NCBI RefSeq assembly: GCF_039962255.1 | Contig: NZ_JAMPKY010000002.1 | Coordinates: 372,001 to 436,000 of the forward strand | Direction of reading: 5' to 3' | Length of the DNA stretch: 64,000 nt | From: Leptolyngbya subtilissima AS-A7 | Lineage (GTDB): Bacteria > Cyanobacteriota > Cyanobacteriia > Phormidesmidales > Phormidesmidaceae | In this document: one piece after another, positions 50,180 through 58,270 of the stretch | Layout: each line of letters begins with the position of its first letter | Position numbering within the stretch: the first letter of the stretch is position 1 | Program-made: the position numbers and the translations under genes | Notes under the pieces: generated by a model | What the model was told of the DNA's origin: nothing | What the model saw: only the letters and a program-made list of their open reading frames with translations | Database searches by the model: none

Positions 50180-53071
50180 TCAGAACTCGATTATAAGATT
50201 GTCGTCATCCTCTTCTCCTAAAGTATGTTCTCTAGGGAAATAGTCTTCTAACTCATTGCGGAACTGATCACTGAAATAGTGAGGACTCAAAGCCTCTTTT
50301 AATTGAGAAGGGCGACCTAAATCTAGAGTGTCTTTTGTAGGCACTACCTGAACTTCTGCTCTCTTCAACTCTCGGCGCTGAATGACCTCCTCAAAGTATT
50401 CATCGATATTAACCTCGGGAATCTGAAATTCTTTACCGTCAGCATAATGTCTCTTGCTAACCACCTTCAGACCTACACAGGCAAGAATCTTACGAGCGAT
50501 GGCGTTTTCTTTTTTCAACTTGCTGATATCAATACCGAAGAGAAGCTTGATGTCTGCTGAGTGCTCCCTAGCAACCTCTACTAGCTCTTTAATGTCTTCA
50601 ACGGTAATAGACTGAGCATTGTCCCTAAAATAGCCTAGGTTAAGGTCACAGGCCAGTCTGACGGTATCAAGGCAGAAGTCCTTATCAGGAGCGTAATAAT
50701 CTTTCTGCCACTCATCTTTCTGCTCAGCCAACTTGGGGTCGTTCAGATACTCAACCAAACGAATGGCTTGCCAATTGTCATCTTTCTGGTAGAATTTTAC
50801 ATCTTCTTTAATAACATCATTAATAACCAGCGATCGCCTGATGAGACACTTTATCAAACTAGCACTCTCGTCCGGTGTCAACTCTTTCTTTTCTTGAAGA
50901 ACTTCTATGTCTACATCTTCAGCATTGATGATGGACTCAATCTTAGAAACCTTGATAAACTCTTTAGCCTGCTTGTAGATGATGTCTAATTCAGTCATCT
51001 CACCATCAAGGAGTTCAGTCTCAGTGACAAAGTACCCTTCAGCACGGAATTTCTCACGCATCGCTTGGAGGGGGAAAGCGTGTTGGCGAGAGTTCTTAGC
51101 CATCATTGCGGCCTTAAGACGATCGAACGGAGTAGCTACAGCCTTCTTCGGTACATCGTTCAAATCAAAAACTTTTTGTTGTGCAGACAAAATATCAGCT
51201 AAACATTCCGCTTCAGTCTTCGCTAGTTTAGGATTAGTGGTTGATACACACCATACGACGCGATCGCAACCAGAACGTACCCTATGTAGCCCCTGAGCAA
51301 ACATCTCAATGGTTGTAAGTTTCAGTTGGTAGATACCACCTACAAAGTTGAAATGACCGTTGGTGAGGCTGATAGCAGTTGCTACAGAAGGAGAACCAAT
51401 CGATCCAGCAGGACGATAGTTATCAGGGTCGTTGAAGATTTGAGGATAATTAGCTTTTGTGTCACTGGTTATAGCGTCAAACTCAGGGTAGATAGTACCA
51501 AGGATGGTAACCGTCGCCGCAAGATCACAGTAGATGAAAGGAGTGCGACATTTAATAGTGTTGTCAAGGTCTGTCAGTACCGCCTCCATATTTTTGCTGG
51601 TACGAATCTCCAGGTTAGTCATTCCACCTGCTTTCCCCTTATGAGCTAGAGGCTGGTACATATTTACCAGGAACTCTCCACCTTCGGTGAGTTCGTTGAT
51701 GTAGTTGTAGGTGGCTTCCGATATGTCAGCATCTAGGTACAGTAAACCCTCACAGGTTGAGACCATTTCCTCTAGAGCCATCCTAACTTCATTACGATTA
51801 GATCCAAATGTGCTGCTAAGGGTCAGGTCATTCAGAGTGCTCTCCACTTCATCGATGATGGTTACACAGCCAGAACGCATCTCAGCAGGGATATGAGGAA
51901 TCGAGTTTATACAGATGACATAACGACCACCCCTGCGGTAATCACCGCCTTTGACGTTGCGGTAGTCCACAAACCCTAGATCGTTCACCAACTTATCTAC
52001 GATGGACTGACGGTTAGAGACGACCAGAACCATCTTGGGATCATTGAACTGATTCACCCATCGTTTGATGAGGGTGGTCTTGCCAGTACCCTTGGCAGCC
52101 TTGATTCCCAACTTAGGGTGATTCTCAACTGGGTAGTTTGAGGTGTACTCCTGGTTTAGTACGATCGCATTTTCAGGAGCGTTGTACTTATAGATAACAG
52201 GAACCCAATACTCGTCGTAGTTGGTGGTCGAGTAAGACCAGGTGCCATATTGGTCAGCCCAGCGATGGTAGAGGTCATTGATTCTCTCTAAGGTGTCGTC
52301 AGTGATGTCAGGTATGAACTTCTCGATGTCACTGAAAACTTCCGAGAGAGGAACACCGTAATGAATGAGTTTGCAAGCTAGGTAAATGCTGTAGTTGTAA
52401 CGATTGCCTTCTTCGTACTTACCAGCGCGATCGTTTGCGTACCCTATGCAGTTCTCAATGACCTCCTCAAGCGTTGCTGCAAAAGTACCTGTCGGAATAT
52501 CCTCGATCTCACCCAACTCAGGTTCGGGGCCAACGACAACAGGGCAGGACTCCCAATCTTCTCTTATCCAAAGCTCAGGGTCATAAGAGAGGAAGTTAAG
52601 CCGTCCAATATTTGAACATTGAGGATCAAGTTTAATACCTCTGGCCTCAAACCGTATGCTGAGTTCACGGAAAGCACTCTTGTAGTTACCCTCATAGAAA
52701 GCAAGAAAGCCGTATCCCGCTCCAGAAACACTCTTCCAGCAGGCTACAACTTCAGGGTATTGGACGATTTGATCGAGAGTGATGTCTAGTTCATCTTTGT
52801 CCAGGTACATCACTCCGCTGACTTTATCTATACAGTCATCTTTGCGGATAGGGAAGGTTCCAGCCCAGGTAATGCCAGGTAGTTTCTTCTTTTCAGCTTT
52901 ATAATGCTTGCTTTTGCCTTCCTTCTGGTAAATATCTCTTACAATTTTTGCCTGTTCATTAGTGCGAATACTGTCCAGCGCATCTAATATTGCGGTGGTG
53001 TGAGCAGGTACAGTAGAGTTCTCGTGTGAAAACTTGAAAACTGATACTGGTGATTCGAGAATGGATTTCAT
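50180..53071 (-). CDS. Primase/helicase-like replication protein of the element
   Basis: This 963-aa protein has an N-terminal region (about 1-180) like the VirE_N/BT4734-type primase-associated domain: TWAGTFPIRKDD, VMYLDKDELD, and SVSGAGYGFLAFYEG. A helicase-type ATPase follows, with Walker A GTGKTT at about 326-331 and a DEVE box (VTIIDEVESTL) at about 402. Later motifs (AQGLHRVRSGC) resemble UL9/origin-binding SF2 helicases. The last 300 residues are helical. It probably initiates replication of the excised element at a nearby origin. Similar proteins are known from cyanobacterial plasmids and satellites. Assignment is by motif. Confidence 0.75.
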   Translation of the reverse strand: MKSILESPVSVFKFSHENSTVPAHTTAILDALDSIRTNEQAKIVRDIYQKEGKSKHYKAEKKKLPGITWAGTFPIRKDDCIDKVSGVMYLDKDELDITLDQIVQYPEVVACWKSVSGAGYGFLAFYEGNYKSAFRELSIRFEARGIKLDPQCSNIGRLNFLSYDPELWIREDWESCPVVVGPEPELGEIEDIPTGTFAATLEEVIENCIGYANDRAGKYEEGNRYNYSIYLACKLIHYGVPLSEVFSDIEKFIPDITDDTLERINDLYHRWADQYGTWSYSTTNYDEYWVPVIYKYNAPENAIVLNQEYTSNYPVENHPKLGIKAAKGTGKTTLIKRWVNQFNDPKMVLVVSNRQSIVDKLVNDLGFVDYRNVKGGDYRRGGRYVICINSIPHIPAEMRSGCVTIIDEVESTLNDLTLSSTFGSNRNEVRMALEEMVSTCEGLLYLDADISEATYNYINELTEGGEFLVNMYQPLAHKGKAGGMTNLEIRTSKNMEAVLTDLDNTIKCRTPFIYCDLAATVTILGTIYPEFDAITSDTKANYPQIFNDPDNYRPAGSIGSPSVATAISLTNGHFNFVGGIYQLKLTTIEMFAQGLHRVRSGCDRVVWCVSTTNPKLAKTEAECLADILSAQQKVFDLNDVPKKAVATPFDRLKAAMMAKNSRQHAFPLQAMREKFRAEGYFVTETELLDGEMTELDIIYKQAKEFIKVSKIESIINAEDVDIEVLQEKKELTPDESASLIKCLIRRSLVINDVIKEDVKFYQKDDNWQAIRLVEYLNDPKLAEQKDEWQKDYYAPDKDFCLDTVRLACDLNLGYFRDNAQSITVEDIKELVEVAREHSADIKLLFGIDISKLKKENAIARKILACVGLKVVSKRHYADGKEFQIPEVNIDEYFEEVIQRRELKRAEVQVVPTKDTLDLGRPSQLKEALSPHYFSDQFRNELEDYFPREHTLGEEDDDNLIIEF

Positions 53072-53572
53072 CGGTTGATACCTTTACAATTCGTACTCTT
53101 TCAATTTAGTTTCTCTAATACAAGGAGAAACTATCTTTTAGCTAGTTCGAGAAAGCAGAACTAACATACTGACTTCATCTATATTGATAGTTCCACGCTA
53201 TAAGGGGAAAGCGATCATTTTTATTTTTTCGAGGGCTTGACCGGAAAAAGTTACTCTAAATATAGGAATTGGTGCAGTTTTAAGTAAGTTTTTCCGGTCT
53301 TGAGTGATTCAGATCACAAATTTGCTCGATAATCTCGAACAAGCACCACAAGTCATTTAATATCTATCGAATTGGATTAGAGAACTTCACCGGCTCCCCC
53401 ATACACAAGCGAATAGGAAGGTTACCAATAAAGATCAAAAATAAAATAGTTCCAGAAATGGAAGTACCACGGGTAACGTCTTATGTATAGACAGTCCCCC
53501 CCTTATTCCTTATCGCGTTTGTATATAGGGGATTAAAGCTTTGTATATCAATACTTCTAGCGATCGCACTTA
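53072..53572. other. Intergenic region, candidate replication origin
   Basis: AT-rich 500 bp upstream of the replication gene. It contains the 17-bp inverted repeat entered separately and no credible gene. Confidence 0.5.
53239..53299. repeat. 17-bp inverted repeat upstream of the replication gene
   Basis: GACCGGAAAAA (53239-53249) is perfectly complementary to TTTTTCCGGTC (53289-53299). After one mismatch, TTACT pairs too, giving 17-bp arms and a 27-bp AT-rich spacer. The position 170 bp before the primase/helicase start suits an origin or an autoregulatory site. Confidence 0.7.
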
Positions 53573-54030
53573 CTAGAAAAGCATCGGTATATTGTTTGAA
53601 CCTTTAATACATCCAGAGTAATAGCGATAAATCACAGCAACACTATCGCCAACGCAGGCTGCAACATCGATCGGATGAATACCCGACTGTAGGGCGTCAC
53701 TAATAAATGTGCTTCTAGTCCTATAGAACGTACGATGACGCACATCTGCCGCCACAAAAGACTTATTCCATATCCTTTGGCTAAAGTTGTGATCGTCCAA
53801 ATAGCTTCCACGACGAGGAGCAGGAAAGACCAGTTCATTAGATGAGATATATGACGAGCGAACATCGTCTCGCGCACCTCACAGGGCAGCACAAGCGTCC
53901 TAGACTTATTCATCTTGGCTAACTTGATATATTTCTTTCGACTGTAGGACTCTCCTATCCATACAGAGGAACAGTCATCAGAAAAATGCTTCCACTTCAA
54001 CGCTATGGATTCACGAGGGCGAGTTCCCAT
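53573..54030 (-). pseudogene. Frameshifted C-terminal half of a tyrosine recombinase
   Basis: Two overlapping minus-strand frames together align with the C-terminal half of the intact integrase at 55,277. ESIALKWKHFSDDCSSVWIGE corresponds to EANGLRWRHLNEDCTVIWFGE (shown here as short blocks only). Then STFISDALQSGIHPIDVAA corresponds to HTFISHALESGMNPVEVAA. The catalytic His of GHD is replaced by Asp (VGDS), and the N-terminal half is absent. It is inactive and is evidence for an earlier, related element. Confidence 0.8.
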
Positions 54031-54356
54031 ACGGAACTGCTACGAGATAAAAATATTTTTTTTATTTTTTCTAAATTCCTCAAGGATTTTCAATTTCATC
54101 TATGACGTTGTCTACCCAAATGCCCCTTGGTGTTTGTCTCTCCCAAGGGGGCGTTTTGTGTGGGTACTCTCTAGACGAGTTACCGGGGCTGTCCCAAACG
54201 TCGAAGTAAACCCCGGCGCTGCTCACTCCCTCTTCGATGCCGCGCCCTTTCTGCTAATCTCTTGATTTTGCCTGATTCAATAATGGTGAATCGCTATTCA
54301 GAAGTTTCTCAGGCTTGTAATTGGAGACAATCAATTTAACTGATAGGTGATTTAAC
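54031..54356. other. Gap with a long hairpin
   Basis: Between the recombinase remnant and the HTH gene. Holds the 54112-54167 hairpin; otherwise no gene seen. Confidence 0.4.
54112..54167 (+). terminator. Long two-part hairpin with T-rich arm
   Basis: Inner stem AAATGCCCC-TTGG / CCAAGGGGGCGTTT (one bulge, one G-T) is capped by an 11-nt loop and extended by an outer TACCC/GGGTA pair. GTTTTG follows the inner stem. It may be a terminator or part of a former attachment region. Confidence 0.45.
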
Positions 54357-54875
54357 ATGCCAGGTGGAAAGTTAAGCCCAGACCAATGCAGTCTAGCCAT
54401 TAGAAAAGAAAAAGCCTCTGAACTAAGGCTCAAAGGCTACACCTTTAGACAAATCGGCGAAGAATTAGGGGTTTCTCACGTTCAAGCCTTTCAAGATGTC
54501 CAGGTATCTCTCTCTGAGACTAGATCTCATACGGCTGAAATATGTGAAAACCTTCGAGAACTCGAAGGTCAACGGCTGGATGGCATTTGGCTAAAACTGT
54601 CCACCACACTAGTCAGCACTGGAAGCCCTAGCGATCTGGCTAAACTCACTCAACAGTTACATCGAAACATTGAGTTAAGGATGAGGCTCTATGGCCTAGA
54701 AAGCGCTAAACGTCTTGAGATTCAAAACATGATGGACGTGCAAGTTACTGAGTTCATCAATGTTCTGGAGAAAATATTACCTGAAGACACCTACCAAGAG
54801 ATTTTGAATGCGATCGATAAAATCTCTGATCTTTACGAGCAGCCTTCCATAACAGTAATTCCCAATGAAAGCTAG
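54357..54875 (+). CDS. Terminase-small-subunit-like HTH protein
   Basis: This 172-aa protein has an N-terminal helix-turn-helix (about 20-45, ELRLKGYTFRQIGEELGVSH) of the type found in small terminase subunits and in replication or transposition regulators. A helical body follows with LTQQLHRNIELRMRLYGLE. No large terminase subunit is present, so a DNA-recognition role other than packaging, or helper-phage-dependent packaging, is possible. A decayed homologue lies at 32,395 at the other end of the element. Confidence 0.6.
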   Translation: MPGGKLSPDQCSLAIRKEKASELRLKGYTFRQIGEELGVSHVQAFQDVQVSLSETRSHTAEICENLRELEGQRLDGIWLKLSTTLVSTGSPSDLAKLTQQLHRNIELRMRLYGLESAKRLEIQNMMDVQVTEFINVLEKILPEDTYQEILNAIDKISDLYEQPSITVIPNES

Positions 54876-55007
54876 CCATCAGAGGAGAGATGCTATGCCG
54901 CCCTAAGTAACCACAACTTAAGTGAAAGGTAAATATAACCTTTTAAGCCGCTGCTAAGACAATTACCTATATACGACCTAGGCATTTTACAATAATTTAG
55001 ATCGACG

Positions 55008-55280
55008 ATGAAAATGAATTGTACTCTACTAACTTCCGAAGAAGCTTGTGAATTTCTAAAATGCGAAAAGGATACCCTCAAGAGCTTAAGGGAGCACTGG
55101 ATTGAAGGCGTTCACTATTTTAAGAGAGGCAAAGGACTCACAGCACCAATTTTATTTAATAGAGAGTTGATTTTTGATTGGTTAGCAAACCAGTCCTCTC
55201 CTCATGCCCACCAAGTTGCCATAGAAAACTTTCGGCGATCGCTACCTAGTGGGCAGAAGCGCAATAGAAAAGCCAGTTAA
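55008..55280 (+). CDS. Excisionase-like small DNA-binding protein
   Basis: This 90-aa protein starts with a winged-helix/HTH_17-like pattern: LTSEEACEFLKCEKDTLKSLREHW, then a wing (VHYFKRGKGLTAPILFN) and a short helix. Its 3' end overlaps the convergent integrase 3' end by about 3 bp. Size, fold pattern and position beside the integrase fit a recombination directionality factor that promotes excision. An equivalent role as a regulator is possible. Confidence 0.6.
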   Translation: MKMNCTLLTSEEACEFLKCEKDTLKSLREHWIEGVHYFKRGKGLTAPILFNRELIFDWLANQSSPHAHQVAIENFRRSLPSGQKRNRKAS

Positions 55281-56374
55281 AACAACTCCGGTGTTTTTGG
55301 ATGGCTTTTGATCAATCCGGCATAGTTTTGGTACAGTGTCTTGACATCATGCCCAGTAATCGCCGCTACCTCTACCGGGTTCATACCTGATTCAAGAGCA
55401 TGAGAGATAAACGTGTGGCGAGTATTATAGTAACGACGGTAGGGCACTCCCTGAGCCTCTAAAACCTTCCGCCATCCACGCTTACCAAAGTTACCCTCTG
55501 TGATTGCACCGCCCTTTGGTGCTGGAAATACCAAACTATCAGGGTCAACGTTGGTAGGTCTACGAAAACGCAACATTGCCCCCAGGCTGTCAGATAGCTT
55601 CACGTCTCGATCCTTGCCAGTCTTGGTTTCCTTGAACTCGCCATGAGTATGAGCTTCACCAAACCAAATCACAGTGCAATCTTCGTTCAAGTGTCGCCAG
55701 CGAAGACCATTAGCCTCTCCAGTTCGACAACCACAGCTAAATTTGAATCTCACATAGTCGGTGTAGTGGTTATAGCGACAATGTTCCGCAAAACCCTTGA
55801 GTATGCGCTGTACTTCGTCCTTAGTAAAGGCTTTGGGCTTCTGCTTAGGCCGATTCCTGACCCTCAGTTCTACCCAAGGGTTATCCTTCACGAGTTCTTG
55901 CTTGATTCCCCATTTCCAGCCAGATTTCAGCAACCCTAGCCTTTCTTGGCTGGTGACTGGTTCCATATTCTCATTGAGCCAGTGAATGAAGTCCTCAGCA
56001 TCCTTCTCCGTAGCAGGGCGATCGCCATAGAACTCTCTAAGCCAAGTCAGCAGCCCTTTATATTTTTCTAAAGTTCTATGCTGTACCTTCTTGGTCTTGA
56101 ACTCGATGAACCGCTCAAACAGCTTCACAGCCCCTAGATCCTTGGCTGGCTCAAGACTGCGATCGCCCTTGTACTTCTTAAGACTTGGATCAAAGTTACC
56201 GCTGATTATGTCCAACTTGATCTGGTGGGCCAACTGGTGGGCCACTGCCAGGTTGATCGGTTCATACCGTAGACCAGGGCTGAACCACTTCCGCTTACCC
56301 TCGTAGCGCCATACAAGCTGAATCCAACCGTCACTGTCATTTATGCTGATTTCGCCCTTAGGAGTCCTAGGCAT
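55277..56374 (-). CDS. int: Tyrosine recombinase (integrase) of the tRNA-Val element
   Basis: This 365-aa integrase has a short Arm-binding-like N-terminus (MPRTPKGEISIN, about 1-65), a core-binding SAM-like domain (about 78-170) and the catalytic domain. The catalytic residues are Arg217 (CRTGEA), Arg319 (YNTRHTF), His342 (TGHD) and nucleophile Tyr351 (YQNYAG). The usual HxxR His is Tyr316 here. It should recombine the 59-bp repeats at tRNA-Val to integrate and, with the small excisionase-like protein, excise the element. It starts 125 bp inside attR, as expected for tRNA-targeting elements. Confidence 0.93.
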   Translation of the reverse strand: MPRTPKGEISINDSDGWIQLVWRYEGKRKWFSPGLRYEPINLAVAHQLAHQIKLDIISGNFDPSLKKYKGDRSLEPAKDLGAVKLFERFIEFKTKKVQHRTLEKYKGLLTWLREFYGDRPATEKDAEDFIHWLNENMEPVTSQERLGLLKSGWKWGIKQELVKDNPWVELRVRNRPKQKPKAFTKDEVQRILKGFAEHCRYNHYTDYVRFKFSCGCRTGEANGLRWRHLNEDCTVIWFGEAHTHGEFKETKTGKDRDVKLSDSLGAMLRFRRPTNVDPDSLVFPAPKGGAITEGNFGKRGWRKVLEAQGVPYRRYYNTRHTFISHALESGMNPVEVAAITGHDVKTLYQNYAGLIKSHPKTPELF

Positions 56375-56498
56375 GCCTTCTACACCGCCATTACACCTCC
56401 ATTAAACCACTAAAACCCCTATAATTCCGTTACTTTCCGACAAGCCCTAACACCGCTGAAACCTCTCAAAAGCCTTGTAATCAATACATTTGAGCCAT

Positions 56499-56557
56499 TT
56501 AGAGCACCACGTTGACATCGTGGGGGTCACTGGTTCGAGTCCAGTTACGTCCATTCC
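56499..56557 (+). repeat. attR: right 59-bp direct repeat, 3' part of tRNA-Val
   Basis: Identical to 32162-32220. It contains only the tRNA sequence from the D-arm to the 3' end, so it is not a functional tRNA. It marks the right boundary of the island. Confidence 0.93.
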
Positions 56558-56695
56558 CTGAAAAGCCGCCATTTCAAGGCCTTTAATGATTGACACTGGG
56601 GTGCGATCGCATTTAGAAACGGGTGTGCACTTAACGGATTTAAACGGAACGATCAGGGTTTTAGCGCTTCAATGGGTACAGAATGGGTACCCGAA

Positions 56696-56783
56696 ATGGC
56701 TAGAACTCCCAAAGGTGAAGTTTCAATTGGGAACATAGACGGCTGGATTCGCCCGAGGTGGCGGCATCAGGGGCAGCGCAAGA
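56696..56783 (+). pseudogene. N-terminal remnant of a second integrase
   Basis: MARTPKGEVSI-N-DGWI-RWR-GQRK matches the first 30 residues of the intact integrase (MPRTPKGEISI, DGWIQLVWRYEGKRK). After that the frame loses similarity. It lies outside attR on the opposite strand to the intact gene. Remnant of another element at the same tRNA. Confidence 0.7.
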
Positions 56784-56849
56784 CGATGAGGATCGCAGCC
56801 TCGAACCCCGCTATCGATGCACCGGGGATGACGGAACTGATTAAGAGCA

Positions 56850-57116
56850 GAGCGGGAGATGCTGGCCTACCTGGAGCGCAAATGCCTACCTGCGATCGCA
56901 CCCTTGGGCTTCGCTGAGCATCAGGCCAGTGCCCTGGACAGCTTCTGCTACAACGTGGGTCCGCACCAGTTTATAGGCAGCGAAATCTACCTCCACGCAC
57001 AGGCGAGCAACCGCCAAGCCGATGCCCTAATGAGCTGAACAAAGGCCGGGGGCAAGGTGCTACTGGGCTTAGTCAAGCGCCGCGAGAAAGAGCGAGCCGT
57101 TTACTTCGGAGGTTAA
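56850..57116 (+). pseudogene. GH24 phage lysozyme pseudogene
   Basis: The frame encodes the C-terminal two-thirds of a GH24 endolysin: GFAEHQASALDSFCYNVG, and after an internal TGA (57036-57038) KAGGKVLLGLVKRREKERA. In intact relatives the stop position is Trp (RWTKAGGKVLPGLVRRRE), so a TGG-to-TGA change is likely. The N-terminal catalytic part is lost. It is prophage debris next to the tRNA-Val hotspot. Confidence 0.75.
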
Positions 57117-58270
57117 CCCCTATTTCGGGCCTTGTTATGAGATATGAGTTTACTGAGTTTGACGTTGTTATAACGCTGAACGCGACCGACCCCAATCAAT
57201 CAACGGTGATTGAGTACGAGGGGAGGAAGATGCGGTCTATTTTTACAGAACGCTGATCTCAGAATCTTACGGTATGTTCGGCCATCCTATTGGAGAAAAA
57301 TCACCCCGATGGATCTGAATTTTGCAATTCAGCAGTTATTTGATGGCATGTATAACTTATTAGATGAAAATGTTTTAGATGCGTATAAGTTGTTAGAAAT
57401 TACTGATGAATCTGTCGTTTGGTTGTGCCTCCTCAATAACTGAGCGTGTTACTTCGTATATGGAGAAAACCAACTGACGCAGCATTGAGAGGAATGGCAA
57501 ATGATGAACAACGAATTTCGAATTTTGATAGAAGCCTACACTCAGGCTTCGAATGACGGGGACACGGCTACTGCTGAAACGCTGATGAAAGAGCTAGATG
57601 GCATAGTTGTACTATCCCAGCACGATCGCTTGAACGCAGAAAAAAACAAGGGATGGACGGTGGGTAGTGCCCGTCGAGATTCGCTGCCTCAAAGCAGGCA
57701 ACCACGCCAGCGAAGCATCAAAAATGAACATTGACATTCAAACCTTAGAACAAATTCTTAACCGCATCTTGCACGCCGAACCCGCCGACAAAGCTTAAGC
57801 AGCGCTGTTAGATAAAACCTGCGCAGGCATCGAAAACGTGAGCATAATATTGGAGCAATTGAAGGCAAAATAGGGCCAACGGAACTTCACTTTAGCCTCT
57901 GGTCAGCGTTGGGGCTTTTTGCTGCCTACGTCCGCTAGCCACACCAGCACAGCAACGCCCATCAGCTAGAGCAGGTCAAGGCCCAGCACGGTATACATTA
58001 GCCAATCAGATGGCCATTTCCCAGAATCCATAGCCACACCCGTCGTAACCCGCCAATGGTGCCCAAAACAAAGCTCCCAACAGGCCAGCGGTGCCGGTGA
58101 GGGTTAAGGCATCAGGTTGCATCTACACGAGTAGCGATCGCCGCGGTGGAGCGATGGTGCCCTGCTTGCTGGTTACAGTAGCAGGAGACAAATGTGATCG
58201 GCCAGTTGGCTTACTCGATGGAACGGGTATTTTGCCCGTGCAGGCGAAATGCCTAACCCTACAGCACGGT
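57117..58270. other. Prophage-debris region with short frames
   Basis: Short + strand frames occur at 57137-57256 (39 codons), 57309-57443 (44 codons, MDLNFAIQQLFDGMY) and 57724-57798. On the minus strand near 58,110 a small membrane-type frame (LTGTAGLLGALFWAPL) is cut by stops. No intact recognisable gene except possibly the one at 57,501. Confidence 0.4.
57501..57734 (+). CDS. Small hypothetical protein in the prophage-debris region
   Basis: This 77-aa frame has a helical first part (IEAYTQASNDGDTATAETLMKELD), with a pattern like small bacterial helical hairpins, and a basic, low-complexity tail. A weak GAGAGG-like ribosome site precedes the ATG. The C-terminal third may be read-through of intergenic repeat (GTGGGTAGTGCCCGT is inside it). 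Function unknown; doubtful as intact gene. Confidence 0.3.
   Translation: MMNNEFRILIEAYTQASNDGDTATAETLMKELDGIVVLSQHDRLNAEKNKGWTVGSARRDSLPQSRQPRQRSIKNEH

Larger units (their letters stand above)
32162..56557. mobile_element. 24.4-kb integrative element in tRNA-Val carrying defence genes
   Basis: Identical 59-bp direct repeats (32162-32220 and 56499-56557) bound the element. The left copy is inside the intact tRNA-Val; the right copy is only its 3' part. An intact tyrosine recombinase starts 125 bp inside the right end, with an excisionase-like gene beside it. A 963-aa primase/helicase-like protein supplies replication. There are no conjugation, terminase-large, capsid or tail genes. The cargo is a type I restriction-modification system, an ApeA-like protein, an IRG-type GTPase, a HEPN-motif protein and smaller accessory genes. 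Its lower GC and different codon use than the flanks agree with transfer. Confidence 0.9.

Noticed and set aside
32162-56557. Conjugative element (ICE)
   Set aside because: No relaxase, coupling protein or type IV secretion gene was recognised; SprT-like and OB-like genes occur in ICEs but are not transfer genes.
57210-57443. Frame of 77 codons on the + strand
   Set aside because: Only the 44-codon C-terminal part starting at 57309 looks protein-like; the longer frame starts in unrelated sequence.
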